A stretch of DNA of 64,000 nucleotides. Origin: an uncultured bacterium (GTDB taxonomy: Bacteria; Bacillota; Clostridia; Lachnospirales; Lachnospiraceae). Every line of letters begins with the position of its first letter. The stretch's first letter is position 1. The stretch lies in the NCBI GenBank assembly GCA_905215625.1, contig CAJMQQ010000004.1:1-64000 (forward strand). The letters run 5' to 3'. This document shows positions 8,472 through 17,400 of this stretch, in pieces. The notes below the pieces were generated by a model. That model was not told the DNA's origin and searched no databases. It saw only the letters and a program-made list of their open reading frames with translations. Made by a program: the position numbers and the translations under genes.

Positions 8472-10574
8472 TCATCCGCCATGTGAAGGTGATACATTAC
8501 CAGGAATAGACATCCAATCACCATATTGGTCTGATAGAAATTTTTCAGAAGATTGAGGAGATTGGTATGTTGCTCCTTCAAATTCAATTGTGCGCATTGG
8601 TAAAACATCATCTTTCGAATATACAGCTACCCATTTACCTGCCTGAAACCACATATCAATAGAACCATAAATTGTACTTCCTCCAGTGCCGCATATTTCA
8701 AGGCAACGTTTCCGATTGTTTTCAAATATCGGTTCTAACAAAGCTGCATCATGTGGATCTATAATTGCAGTGCCATTATAAAGAATATGAAGCTTAGATT
8801 TAATAGATTGATATTCCTGATTCATTTTGTTAGAGCAAGCATTTCTTTTTGACCATAGAGGCAGAAAACCACTTGGTTCTTCTGAGGCAGTTTCCCAGAA
8901 GAAGATATCTACCAGACCAATTCGATTAGGGTCTTTAAACTTTACACGTGGACAGCGCAGTACTGTATTCGCACACCAGTAGACTTCTTCTATAGATAGA
9001 GTATCGCTATTTTGAACTAATTCAAATAAGCGTTCTTTATCGCAATACATCATACTAATGTCAATATCGTCATCCCATGGAACAAATCCTTTATGGCGTA
9101 GTGCTCCAACCATCGTTCCACCCATGAGCCAAAACGTGATATTATTCTCATCCAGCAGTTTTTTTAATTCGAATAAAACTGCTGCATATTCATTTTGACG
9201 TATTCTTAAACTGCCTTCTGCCTTAGGCATATTCAGAAAGAATCTTTGCTTAGTTTCAGAAAGAGTTTCTCCTGGTTGATTTATAGACCACCAAAACATC
9301 TGGTCTTGTCTATATTTTTCGGCCTTTTGTGCTGATATTAAATTCCACATAGCATTTTCTGTTTTTCGTTGTTTAGCATACCCTGGATTAATCCGTTGCT
9401 TAAAGTTTTCATATTTAATTCTAAACTTTTTGCCAGCTGCCTTTACTTTATTTTTAAAGAGAGCTTTAACTTTTCTTATCGCCATGTATGATGCAAAAGT
9501 AATACCAAAACGTTTGCAGTACCATTTAAATTTGTAAAGCTGTCCTTGTTCCTCTCCTTGTAAATCCCGTTGAATATGTTCTGCATATAAACTGGAGGTA
9601 GTAGATAATTTTAATTTTTTACAAAATGTGCCAGGGTCTGAAATTAATTCATTTATTGAATCTTTAATAGCCTTTGACATAAGAGAAGTGTCGAGCTGTC
9701 CCTGCTCTTTTGCCTCTTTAAATGGAATTTGAAGAGGTGCAACCGTCTTAGGGTCAATATCATTTACCAGTCTAGTGTAAGTTACTTGACAATTTAAAAA
9801 TCGAGCTTTCCAATAGAAGGGTATAGAGATATATTTTAACTCTGGATGTATATCAACAAATTCTTTTATGTAATCATATTCTTTTGACATAATTTCAAGG
9901 CAAGCTTTATTATGGATTGATGAATTTGGATTATCAAAACGATATAAATAAAATGCCTTATCAATAAATAATGCCTTGTCTGCTAATAAGTGTGTCTTAA
10001 ACCAAAAACCATGATCTTGGAAAGCGGCTCCTGGCGATTCGTTATACCTTATGTCATTTTTTTTGAGGAAATCTGTTCGGTATATGCCACTGGGAGTTAG
10101 TACAGCACTCATATAAAATTCAGATGATTTTCTTGGACAATATATCACATCGCGATATTTTTTTCCCATACTTCCCCAGTAGGTTCTTTTTTCTATACCA
10201 TCAACTAGATAAAATTTATAATAAGCCCCTCTTACCATGTCAATATTGTCTTTTGCGCCCAGCTCGTAAAGTGTTTGGTACATATCGGGAAGAATATAAT
10301 CATCAGCATCTACGATGCCAAAGTATTCTCCTGTAGCTGCATCCAACCCCATATTCATGGAATGTCCATAGCCTGCATTTGGCTTATTGATTACTTTTAT
10401 ACGAGAGTCTTTTTGAGCATACTCTTCAATAATAGATAAAGAATTATCTGTGGAACCATCATTGATACAAATAATTTCTAAATCCTGCAATGTCTGATGG
10501 ATAATACTATCGAGACACTGTCTTAAATATTTTTCCGCATTATAAATGGGAATAGCAACTGAAACTTTTGGCAT
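8472..10574 (-). CDS. GT2 glycosyltransferase fused to a LicD phosphotransferase domain
   Basis: This 700-residue bifunctional protein has an N-terminal GT-A domain (about residues 1-230: VSVAIPIYNAEKYL, NDGSTDNS, VDADDY). A basic linker leads to a C-terminal LicD domain from about residue 450, with FWLMGGTMVGALRHKG and WDDDIDISMM. LicD proteins move a phospho-alcohol such as phosphocholine from a CDP donor to a glycan. Encoded next to an IspD-like cytidylyltransferase, this domain most likely transfers a pentitol phosphate onto the sugar that the GT2 half adds. A TTG at 10595 is an upstream in-frame start, but AAGGGG sits correctly for the ATG at 10574. Confidence 0.85.
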   Translation of the reverse strand: MPKVSVAIPIYNAEKYLRQCLDSIIHQTLQDLEIICINDGSTDNSLSIIEEYAQKDSRIKVINKPNAGYGHSMNMGLDAATGEYFGIVDADDYILPDMYQTLYELGAKDNIDMVRGAYYKFYLVDGIEKRTYWGSMGKKYRDVIYCPRKSSEFYMSAVLTPSGIYRTDFLKKNDIRYNESPGAAFQDHGFWFKTHLLADKALFIDKAFYLYRFDNPNSSIHNKACLEIMSKEYDYIKEFVDIHPELKYISIPFYWKARFLNCQVTYTRLVNDIDPKTVAPLQIPFKEAKEQGQLDTSLMSKAIKDSINELISDPGTFCKKLKLSTTSSLYAEHIQRDLQGEEQGQLYKFKWYCKRFGITFASYMAIRKVKALFKNKVKAAGKKFRIKYENFKQRINPGYAKQRKTENAMWNLISAQKAEKYRQDQMFWWSINQPGETLSETKQRFFLNMPKAEGSLRIRQNEYAAVLFELKKLLDENNITFWLMGGTMVGALRHKGFVPWDDDIDISMMYCDKERLFELVQNSDTLSIEEVYWCANTVLRCPRVKFKDPNRIGLVDIFFWETASEEPSGFLPLWSKRNACSNKMNQEYQSIKSKLHILYNGTAIIDPHDAALLEPIFENNRKRCLEICGTGGSTIYGSIDMWFQAGKWVAVYSKDDVLPMRTIEFEGATYQSPQSSEKFLSDQYGDWMSIPGNVSPSHGG

Positions 10575-10601
10575 AACTATTTTCCCCTTTCTCAACCAAA
10601 A

Positions 10602-11702
10602 TTATTGTGATAAACATTTTCTTAATTTATAAAGTATACGTTTGAACGTATGCCAAAAACCATATTCACCTATTGAATGAACTAAAATATGTACACGTTC
10701 GGGTAAGAAACGAATATAAAATTTTCTAAATAGATTATTTTCCATTAACACATAAGAGTCAGAAAGAAAACATTTATAATAATATCTTTCCAAGCGGTTA
10801 AAATTTGACTCTTTTATAAATTGCGGGTTTATCCGTTGCATTACATTTTTTATCAATGGACGTACAGATTCCTTTTTGTAAAAAGGATTTAATAAAATAC
10901 CATTTAAATACAAAAAAACACGTTTATATAATGCAGTTAATACTCCTTGATCTCTGATACCTTTTTCATTTATAAAGTCAAAGATTTCTGCTAGACGGAG
11001 AAATGGAATTGTACAATCCTTCAAATAGCTAGAGGAATTCATATTATCTTGACGATAGTAGTAAAGGCATTTTTTTACCCACACAATTGATTCAGCCTGA
11101 CAAAGTGTCATAAAGAAAAACAGATTATCCGTCCAGGAAGCCCCAGGAACTTCCTTATAAGCAATTCCTTTTTCAACTAAAAATTTACGTCTATAAATGG
11201 CTGTTACTGTACAAGGATGATAATACAACAATGCTGGATTGTCATATATTGTAAAAGGATTCACCACAGGAGAAAAATCCATTATTGCGGCAGCTTTTAT
11301 GGACTCGGTATTTCTAGTTTTTCTATACTCACAATATCCAGCCTTAACAATATCAGGATGTCTAGGATATTTTAGTGCGTTTTCATATAATACTTGAAAC
11401 ATATCGGTTTCAATAAAATCGTCTGATTCCACGATGCCGATATACTCTCCCGTAGCACGCAAAATTCCTGTATTCATCGCTGCCCCATAACCAGCATTTT
11501 CTTTTTCTATTAACTTGATGCGGGAATCCTTTTGGGCAAACGCTCTTAATATTTCTGTTGAGCAATCCGTTGAGCCGTCATTGATGCAAATAATTTCAAT
11601 TTCTGTTAAAGTTTGATTAATGATGCTTTCCAAACACTGTTGAAGGTATTTTTCCACATTATATACAGGAACAATAATAGATACCTTCGGTAATGTACTC
11701 AT
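10602..11702 (-). CDS. GT2 family glycosyltransferase
   Basis: The 366-residue enzyme has an N-terminal GT-A domain (VSIIVPVYNVEKYL, NDGSTDCS, VESDDF as the DXD-equivalent) and a helical C-terminal half. It starts with an ATGA overlap on glf, so it is translationally coupled to it. The pairing with UDP-galactopyranose mutase makes a galactofuranosyl or galactosyl transfer step possible, but the sequence does not prove the donor. The N-terminal 100 residues closely resemble those of the adjacent GT2-LicD protein. Confidence 0.82.
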   Translation of the reverse strand: MSTLPKVSIIVPVYNVEKYLQQCLESIINQTLTEIEIICINDGSTDCSTEILRAFAQKDSRIKLIEKENAGYGAAMNTGILRATGEYIGIVESDDFIETDMFQVLYENALKYPRHPDIVKAGYCEYRKTRNTESIKAAAIMDFSPVVNPFTIYDNPALLYYHPCTVTAIYRRKFLVEKGIAYKEVPGASWTDNLFFFMTLCQAESIVWVKKCLYYYRQDNMNSSSYLKDCTIPFLRLAEIFDFINEKGIRDQGVLTALYKRVFLYLNGILLNPFYKKESVRPLIKNVMQRINPQFIKESNFNRLERYYYKCFLSDSYVLMENNLFRKFYIRFLPERVHILVHSIGEYGFWHTFKRILYKLRKCLSQ

Positions 11703-12817
11703 AAGTTCTCTTTTCCTTCAAAAGAAATACGCTCTTTTTCTGATAGTTGTAACGCGGCAATTATAGTATCTTGCATATCGGTATATTTATAATTGCCTAA
11801 ACGTCCCCCGAAAAGAACGTTACGTTCTTTTTGACTTAATTTGTAATACTTCTCATATCGTTCTTGATTTTTTCCATTATTAATAGGATAATACGGCTCT
11901 ATGTCTGGTGACCATTCTAAAGGATATTCTCGAGAAATTACTGTGTGTGCTTGTTTTCCAAATTCAAAATGTTTATGCTCAATAATACGAGTATATGGTG
12001 TTTCTCTGTCAGTGTAATTAACTACAGCGACACCTTGGTAGTTATCAGTTTCCAATTTCTCATGTTCAAAATAAAGGCTTCTATATTCTAAAGGCCCATA
12101 GCAATATTGAAAATAGCTGTCAATGGTTCCTGTATATAAAATTTTTTTAGCTAACTTTTTATAATACTCAGGGGATTCATTGAAATCTGTCTCCAACAAA
12201 ACATCACAATTAGTAAGCATCTTCTCTATAATCTGAGTATAACCGCCAATAGGAATTCCTTGATAAGGGTCGTTAAAATAATTATTATCATAGATAAAAC
12301 GGACAGGTAGCCGGCGGAGAATAGAAGCCGGTAATTCCGTACATGGCCGTCCCCATTGTTTTTCGGTATATCCTTTTACAAGAACCTCATATACATCACG
12401 CCCAACCAAGCTAATTGCCTGTTCTTCTAAATTTCGTGGAATACCTTTGATTTCTTTTTTTTGCTCATCTATAATCTTTTTTGCTTCTGAAGGAGTTGAT
12501 ATATTCCACATTTGACGGAATGTATTCATGTTAAACGGCATATTGTAAATCGTTCCATGATAGTTTGCTATAGGTGAATTAATAAAATGATTAAACTCCG
12601 CAAACTGGTTAATATAGTCCCATATTCTTTTGTTGGAAGTGCGAAAGATATGTGCCCCATATTTATGTACTTGTATGCCGTCCCATTCTTCAGTATAGCA
12701 GTTTCCACCAATGTGGTTTCTTCGCTCAATCAACAAACAAGATTTTCCAGCTTTTGACATTTCATGTGCAAACACAGCGCCGTAAAGTCCAGTTCCTACA
12801 ATTAAATAATCGTACAT
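11699..12817 (-). CDS. glf: UDP-galactopyranose mutase
   Basis: The 372-residue flavoenzyme converts UDP-galactopyranose to UDP-galactofuranose. It begins MYDYLIVGTGLYGAVFAHE, the FAD dinucleotide-binding motif. It also has IERRNHIGGNCY, YGAHIFRTSN (the family YGxHxF substrate loop) and the C-terminal FGGRLGNYKYTDMQ flavin contact. The open frame extends to a TTG at 12841, but the ATG at 12817 gives the conserved N-terminus and follows AAAGG. Its presence means the left-hand polymer contains galactofuranose. The right-hand operon has no copy. Confidence 0.93.
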   Translation of the reverse strand: MYDYLIVGTGLYGAVFAHEMSKAGKSCLLIERRNHIGGNCYTEEWDGIQVHKYGAHIFRTSNKRIWDYINQFAEFNHFINSPIANYHGTIYNMPFNMNTFRQMWNISTPSEAKKIIDEQKKEIKGIPRNLEEQAISLVGRDVYEVLVKGYTEKQWGRPCTELPASILRRLPVRFIYDNNYFNDPYQGIPIGGYTQIIEKMLTNCDVLLETDFNESPEYYKKLAKKILYTGTIDSYFQYCYGPLEYRSLYFEHEKLETDNYQGVAVVNYTDRETPYTRIIEHKHFEFGKQAHTVISREYPLEWSPDIEPYYPINNGKNQERYEKYYKLSQKERNVLFGGRLGNYKYTDMQDTIIAALQLSEKERISFEGKENL

Positions 12818-12850
12818 ATAGCTGTTTTCCTTTCTAAACAATATCTGAAT

Positions 12851-13600
12851 TTATTTTTCTTTTAAGCTTTCCATATAAGCACTACATACAGTCAAAGCAT
12901 CTCCAGACATCTTTGCAACGCCTTTTTCCAACCATAAAGCATACTCACAAAGACGTTTTATCTCTTCAATAGAATGTGAAACATATAAAAGTGTTGTACC
13001 TTCGCTAAGCATTTCATTCATTCTCTGTTCGCATTTCTGGCGGAATTTATAGTCACCTACAGATAAAATCTCATCTACAATCAAAATATCTGGCTTTACC
13101 ATAGTTGCTACTGCAAAGCCCAATCGTGCCCGCATACCGGATGAGTAGTTCTTGATTGGAGAGTCCAAAAAATCCCATAATTCTGCAAAATCAACAATTT
13201 CATTAAAATGTTCTTTCATATATTTTTCAGAGTGTCCGAGAACACATCCATTTAAAAAGATATTTTCTCTAGCAGTCATATTAGGGTCAAAACCCGCTCC
13301 AAGTTCTATAAGTGGAGCAATACTGCCACTGACAGAAATAGAGCCTTTGTACGGTTTTAATATTCCGCTGATTGCCTTTAGTAATGTGGATTTTCCAGAA
13401 CCATTTGTTCCTATAATTCCCCAAGCTTCTCCAGCTCTTATCTTTAAGCTAACATCTTTTACTGCAAAAAATTCTTGAAACATCAGCTCTTTTTTTACAA
13501 GCTTAATGAAGTATTCTTTTAGGTTATCAACTTTTTGATTTGCAAGATTAAAGCGTATCGTTACATGATCAACATTAATCATAATTGCCTGATCATTCAT
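12851..13600 (-). CDS. Polysaccharide ABC exporter ATPase (Wzt/TagH type, short form)
   Basis: The 249-residue ATPase has a Walker A GTNGSGKS near residue 60, signature SSGMRARLGFA, Walker B ILIVDEIL and switch His in YVSHS. It pairs with the permease gene 13 bp upstream to export a lipid-linked glycan across the membrane. It lacks the extra C-terminal carbohydrate-recognition domain of long Wzt proteins, as in systems where no terminal cap is sensed. The ATG at 13600 follows CAGGAGA. An upstream frame would overlap the permease. It is about 80% identical by eye to the ATPase at 19271 on the other strand. Confidence 0.92.
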   Translation of the reverse strand: MNDQAIMINVDHVTIRFNLANQKVDNLKEYFIKLVKKELMFQEFFAVKDVSLKIRAGEAWGIIGTNGSGKSTLLKAISGILKPYKGSISVSGSIAPLIELGAGFDPNMTARENIFLNGCVLGHSEKYMKEHFNEIVDFAELWDFLDSPIKNYSSGMRARLGFAVATMVKPDILIVDEILSVGDYKFRQKCEQRMNEMLSEGTTLLYVSHSIEEIKRLCEYALWLEKGVAKMSGDALTVCSAYMESLKEK

Positions 13601-13613
13601 AAAACGTCTCCTG

Positions 13614-14402
13614 TTAAATATATAAAATGAATTTGTCTTGATTTTTCTTAAAACTCCATATGCCAATGAATAGCATAAACAATGATGTAATACAGCCTGC
13701 CAAAATGATTATGTGTCCAGGCATACGCCCATAATAAATCAGGTCACGAAACTGCCCTACATAAAAATACATTGGATTTAAATGTTTAATAATCCATTGG
13801 ATATTTTCAGGTAATTGCTCTATAGGATAGAAAATCGGCGTCAAATACATCCAGGCAGTTGTAACTGCATTGTAAATGTATTGAATATCTCTAAAGAAAA
13901 CATTGGCTTGAGCCAAGAACATACCCAATCCCATACAAAACAGATATAGCTGTAAAGCTACAAATGGAAAAAGTAAAGCATACGGTGAAAATTTGGCATT
14001 TGTTACCAACATGACAATTACAAGTGCTCCAAGTGAAAAAAAGAAATCTACTAAACTACTAGTTATCTTGGATGCAGTAAAAATATATTTCGGCACATAT
14101 GATTTCTTAAGTAAGGCACTGTTCCCCGTAATAGAAAATATTGCCTGGTGAGTAGAGGTGTTCATAAAATTAAAAAGAACTTGACCTGTAAAAAGATAAA
14201 CGGGAAAATTTTCAATATTCTTAGAAAACATAGTAGAAAAAACAACGGTCATAACTAACATGATTAAAAGTGGGTTTAAAACGCTCCACAGATATCCAAG
14301 AAAGCTCCTGCGATATTTTAATTTAATGTCACGAGATACAAGCTGTATAGTGAGGTCTTTATACTTCCAAAATGTCAAAATACGGGATTTCCATACGTTC
14401 AT
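13614..14402 (-). CDS. Polysaccharide ABC exporter permease (Wzm/TagG type)
   Basis: The 262-residue ABC-2 type permease has about six transmembrane segments. Its N-terminal amphipathic region reads RDIKLKYRRSFLGYLWSVLNP, the gate-helix signature of O-antigen and teichoic acid exporters. It forms the membrane channel for the ATPase encoded next. It is strongly similar to the permease at 18458 on the opposite strand, including NFPVYLFTGQ and YNAVTTAWMY. It lies 2 bp after a GT2 gene in a tightly packed operon. Confidence 0.92.
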   Translation of the reverse strand: MNVWKSRILTFWKYKDLTIQLVSRDIKLKYRRSFLGYLWSVLNPLLIMLVMTVVFSTMFSKNIENFPVYLFTGQVLFNFMNTSTHQAIFSITGNSALLKKSYVPKYIFTASKITSSLVDFFFSLGALVIVMLVTNAKFSPYALLFPFVALQLYLFCMGLGMFLAQANVFFRDIQYIYNAVTTAWMYLTPIFYPIEQLPENIQWIIKHLNPMYFYVGQFRDLIYYGRMPGHIIILAGCITSLFMLFIGIWSFKKNQDKFILYI

Positions 14403-14404
14403 AA

Positions 14405-15451
14405 TTACAATTCCTTTTCAATTCGATGAGTTTTCCTTAAAATGCTGTATAATTTAGAAGATATTATTTTTTGATAAGTTCTCTTTGATATATGCATATA
14501 ATTCATTATTAAATATAAAATGTATTTGCTTTTTGTCCTTTTATGAAATGAAGAATCTAATTTTTCAATTACATGATTAAATTCTACAGCCTCTCTTCTT
14601 CCTTTCCGTTTGTTTTTTCTTAATAAACAAGCAACTACATAATAGCTAAGAACTACAACTTCTGCTTTTCTCCTGATATATTCCTCACCAGCATCTGATA
14701 AATCGTGATTATTTATCAAATACATCAACATATCTTCTGCAACCTTTTGAATATGTGAAATTCGTTTAATTTGATTTTTATCAGATACACTTTGTTCAGC
14801 ATTGCCTATTTGGTATTGATAGATAAAGAGATCTATCGGATAAATGCTTTCTGCATAGCAGCAAGGAATAGCTGAATATTCTTGGTCTTCAAAAAATACA
14901 CCTTCCGGTAACTCATGACGATGCATGGTATAGAATTCTGTCCTATATGTAATTCCATGAAAAGATAAACAACGTTCAAAGTTTTTCCAATTTTCTAAAA
15001 CTTCAGTCATGGAATATTCTTTTTCATAAGTTTCACAATACATTTTCCATACTGCTTTAGATTGGTCATTCATATCTACCAGATGAAATGGTGTAAGTAC
15101 CACATCAGAATGACAAACTTTCAGAAGAGAAACAAACTTACAAAGATTATCTGTAACAATCCAGTCATCCGCATCTAATACTTTAAAATATTTAGCAGAT
15201 ACTTGGAGAGTCCCTGCATTTATAGCTGACCCATGTCCTCCGTTAGACTTGTTAATTAAAGAGACTGTTCTTGGATATTTTTCTACATAATATTTACCGA
15301 TATTAACTGTTTGGTCTTGAGAACCATCATTTACAATAATAATTTCTACATCTTTTTCACAAGGTGAATTGACAATAGAATCTATAGCTCTTTTTAAACA
15401 CCACTCCACATTATAAGAAGGGATGATAAATGCAAGTGTCTTTTTCATCAA
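14405..15451 (-). CDS. GT2 family glycosyltransferase, paralogue of 17401
   Basis: The 348-residue GT-A enzyme begins KTLAFIIPSYNVEWCL and continues with NDGSQDQTVN, NKSNGGHGSAINAG and LDADDWIV (DXD near residue 94). It starts with a 4-bp overlap on the gene before it. The same order and the same motifs recur in the protein at 17401. This indicates a duplicated cassette whose second gene makes a conserved early linkage before export. Confidence 0.87.
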   Translation of the reverse strand: MMKKTLAFIIPSYNVEWCLKRAIDSIVNSPCEKDVEIIIVNDGSQDQTVNIGKYYVEKYPRTVSLINKSNGGHGSAINAGTLQVSAKYFKVLDADDWIVTDNLCKFVSLLKVCHSDVVLTPFHLVDMNDQSKAVWKMYCETYEKEYSMTEVLENWKNFERCLSFHGITYRTEFYTMHRHELPEGVFFEDQEYSAIPCCYAESIYPIDLFIYQYQIGNAEQSVSDKNQIKRISHIQKVAEDMLMYLINNHDLSDAGEEYIRRKAEVVVLSYYVVACLLRKNKRKGRREAVEFNHVIEKLDSSFHKRTKSKYILYLIMNYMHISKRTYQKIISSKLYSILRKTHRIEKEL

Positions 15452-16251
15452 ACGTCTCCTGATTTACATTTAGCGATAGGATTTTCAATAATCCCTTTAA
15501 ATAAAGCAATTGCAGCTTTCACAGTAGAAAGAGAGTCTTTATATAACCTACGCTTAAATATTAGATAATAAATACCATATAGTACTGATAATGGTACTCC
15601 CATCATATGCCTGGTTGCCCCGCCTCTTTGATAAAAAAAAGCTTGGTCAAATCCAAAAAACCACGTAGAAGGTCCATGACAAACCAAACCAATTGTTCGT
15701 GGTACATAATAAATTTTTAAACCTTTACAAATGCAATCTAATAAAAATTTATTTTCTTCACCAGAGCCATTCCCAGAACCAGCTCCCATAAACGGATCAA
15801 AAAAAATGCCCGCCGAACGGATTCGTTCTGTTCGAAAAGCAATCTGATAAGAGACTACTTTCAGACAGCCAAGCGGCCCTAGACGTTGCAAGATTGGTTT
15901 TAAACGAAATTTTTTATTACCTTCTAAATCGAAAATAATAATATCTGCCTGAGGTAGTTCCTCAAAAGCATTGCATACAATAATCTCATATTCTTTTGTA
16001 AGAATCTCATCGTCATCACATAGCAAACATATATCTCCCAATGCATGACTAATCGCCATATTTCTACTACGTGAAACACCACGCTCTTTGGTAGAAATCA
16101 TACGAATAGTTCGCCCATCTCGATGAACAGTAACGTGATCTGATACATTAACAGTTTGGTTAATCAGTAACACATCTGATGTAATCTTAGTTTTTTCTAC
16201 CAAGGAAAGATCTTTTTGGTTCATACATGAAACCAAAACTTCCAGTTTCAT
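15448..16251 (-). CDS. Small GT-A-like glycosyltransferase, first gene of the leftward operon
   Basis: The 267-residue protein begins MKLEVLVSCMNQKDLSLV. It has RSRNMAISHALGDICLLCDDDE, where CDDDE is the metal site of a GT-A fold, and the distinctive GAGSGNGSGEENKF and STWFFGFDQAFFYQRGGATR. It aligns end to end with the protein at 16595 at about 50-55% identity by eye. The ATG at 16251 follows AGGGG; a GTG at 16257 is upstream. It probably adds an early sugar common to both polymers. The 5-prime leader starts just outside the left copy of the 19-bp inverted repeat. Confidence 0.8.
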   Translation of the reverse strand: MKLEVLVSCMNQKDLSLVEKTKITSDVLLINQTVNVSDHVTVHRDGRTIRMISTKERGVSRSRNMAISHALGDICLLCDDDEILTKEYEIIVCNAFEELPQADIIIFDLEGNKKFRLKPILQRLGPLGCLKVVSYQIAFRTERIRSAGIFFDPFMGAGSGNGSGEENKFLLDCICKGLKIYYVPRTIGLVCHGPSTWFFGFDQAFFYQRGGATRHMMGVPLSVLYGIYYLIFKRRLYKDSLSTVKAAIALFKGIIENPIAKCKSGDV

Positions 16252-16293
16252 AAACACCCCTATAAAAACAATAAATGATAAATTTGCTTCCTA

Positions 16294-16312
16294 TAATTGT
16301 ACTTATACCAAG
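16294..16312 (-). repeat. Left copy of the 19-bp inverted repeat
   Basis: The minus-strand reading is CTTGGTATAAGTACAATTA, identical to the plus strand at 16557-16575. It lies 42 bp upstream of the leftward operon's first codon. Confidence 0.9.
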
Positions 16313-16381
16313 CGTCAGTGTCTTTTGCTGATAAATAAAGGGATTTTTTGAAATACAATCATTCACTTCTATTGAAAACCA

Positions 16382-16410
16382 TTGACAAATATAAGGAAAA
16401 AGGGTATATC
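16382..16410 (+). promoter_or_regulatory. Rightward promoter 1 inside the element
   Basis: A perfect TTGACA (16382-16387) is followed after 17 bp by TATATC (16405-16410). Confidence 0.55.
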
Positions 16411-16515
16411 CTTAAAAGATGTATCTATATGTGGATTTTTGGAGATTTTATAGGCGCTAAATGTCGAATACATAAGAAATTATAGGATTTTTAAAGAAAT
16501 GTTAATTATTACAAG

Positions 16516-16544
16516 TTGCTATCTTAAAATAAAGATGGTATACT
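16516..16544 (+). promoter_or_regulatory. Rightward promoter 2 inside the element
   Basis: TTGCTA (16516-16521), a 17-bp spacer and TATACT (16539-16544) place a start near 16551, just before the right repeat. It would transcribe the rightward operon in the present orientation. Confidence 0.65.
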
Positions 16545-16556
16545 AATTTAGACTTA

Positions 16557-16575
16557 CTTGGTATAAGTACAATTA
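16557..16575 (+). repeat. Right copy of the 19-bp inverted repeat
   Basis: This is the exact reverse-complement partner of 16294-16312. It lies 19 bp upstream of the first codon of the rightward operon and just upstream of its ribosome site. Confidence 0.9.
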
Positions 16576-16594
16576 ATACACCTAGGAGATGGTT

Positions 16595-17398
16595 ATGTCT
16601 ATAGAAGTCCTTCTTTCTTGTATGCACCAGACGGATCTGGCACTCGTGTCTCAAAGCCGTATTTCCGGAGATGTTTTGATTATCAATCAGGCAGATGAAG
16701 ACTCTAAGGTGGACACAGTAAATAAAGAACAGCGTATTCGAATGATAACGACGAGAGAACGTGGACTTTCCCGAAGTCGGAATATGGCGATTCACAATGC
16801 AAAAGGGGATATTTGTCTGTTATGCGATGACGATGAAGAGTTTGTGGAAAAATATGAACAACTGATAGAAAAGGCATTTTGTGAGCAGGCAGATGCAGAC
16901 ATTATAGCTTTTGATGTAGAAAATAAAGAAACTCGCCTGAAAAAAAGACGAAAGCGCTTAAATAGGCTGGATTGTTTGAAAATAGCATCCTTCCAGATAG
17001 CATTCCGCAGACGTTCCATATTGGAAAAGAACATTAAATTTGACGAATTTATGGGGGCTGGCACTGGAAACGGCGGGAGTGAAGAAAATAAATTTTTATG
17101 GGACTGTTTAGACAAAGGATTAGTTATATATTATCAGCCAGTTACGATTGCTGCCCTCCATTCAAAATCTTCCACATGGTTTTTTGGATATAACAGCAGT
17201 TTTTTTTATCAGCGCGGAGCTGCTACACGATACATGATGGGAAGTTGTCTTTCTGTTAGCTATGCGTTTTACTATTTGATAGCTAAATATAGAAAGTATT
17301 GCGGTGATATTTCTATGTTTCAGGCAGCATGTGCGTTGTTTCATGGAATCTGGGAGAATCCTATTTATAAACAAATTATAGAAAGAAATGATATTTAA
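16595..17398 (+). CDS. Small GT-A-like glycosyltransferase, first gene of the rightward operon
   Basis: This 267-residue protein is the paralogue of the gene at 15448. It begins MSIEVLLSCMHQTDLALV and carries RSRNMAIHNAKGDICLLCDDDE, GAGTGNGGSEENKF and STWFFGYNSSFFYQRGAATR. The start codon at 16595 has AGGAG six bases upstream, while the earlier ATG at 16589 abuts that site. The family is a GT-A-like transferase of unknown donor. Conservation of both position and sequence in two otherwise different operons suggests it builds a shared linkage region. Confidence 0.8.
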   Translation: MSIEVLLSCMHQTDLALVSQSRISGDVLIINQADEDSKVDTVNKEQRIRMITTRERGLSRSRNMAIHNAKGDICLLCDDDEEFVEKYEQLIEKAFCEQADADIIAFDVENKETRLKKRRKRLNRLDCLKIASFQIAFRRRSILEKNIKFDEFMGAGTGNGGSEENKFLWDCLDKGLVIYYQPVTIAALHSKSSTWFFGYNSSFFYQRGAATRYMMGSCLSVSYAFYYLIAKYRKYCGDISMFQAACALFHGIWENPIYKQIIERNDI

Positions 17399-17400
17399 TT

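Larger units (their letters stand above)
16294..16575. promoter_or_regulatory. Candidate invertible promoter element between divergent operons
   Basis: The intergenic region between the start codons at 16251 and 16595 has no gene. Perfect 19-bp inverted repeats bound a 244-bp interior with two consensus promoters pointing right. On the leftward strand I find one TATAAT (16479-16484) with a poor -35, and nothing near the left repeat that matches the rightward pair. The flanking leaders differ in length (42 and 19 bp) and sequence, so the repeats are not simply a copied leader. The repeat itself contains TTGGTATAAG reading outward, an extended -10-like sequence. A pair of shared promoters is therefore the competing explanation. 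Confidence 0.6.

Noticed and set aside
16502..16795. 97-codon minus-strand open frame crossing the right inverted repeat
   Set aside because: It overlaps the start of a conserved glycosyltransferase gene and has no ribosome site. I treat the intergenic region as regulatory DNA without genes.
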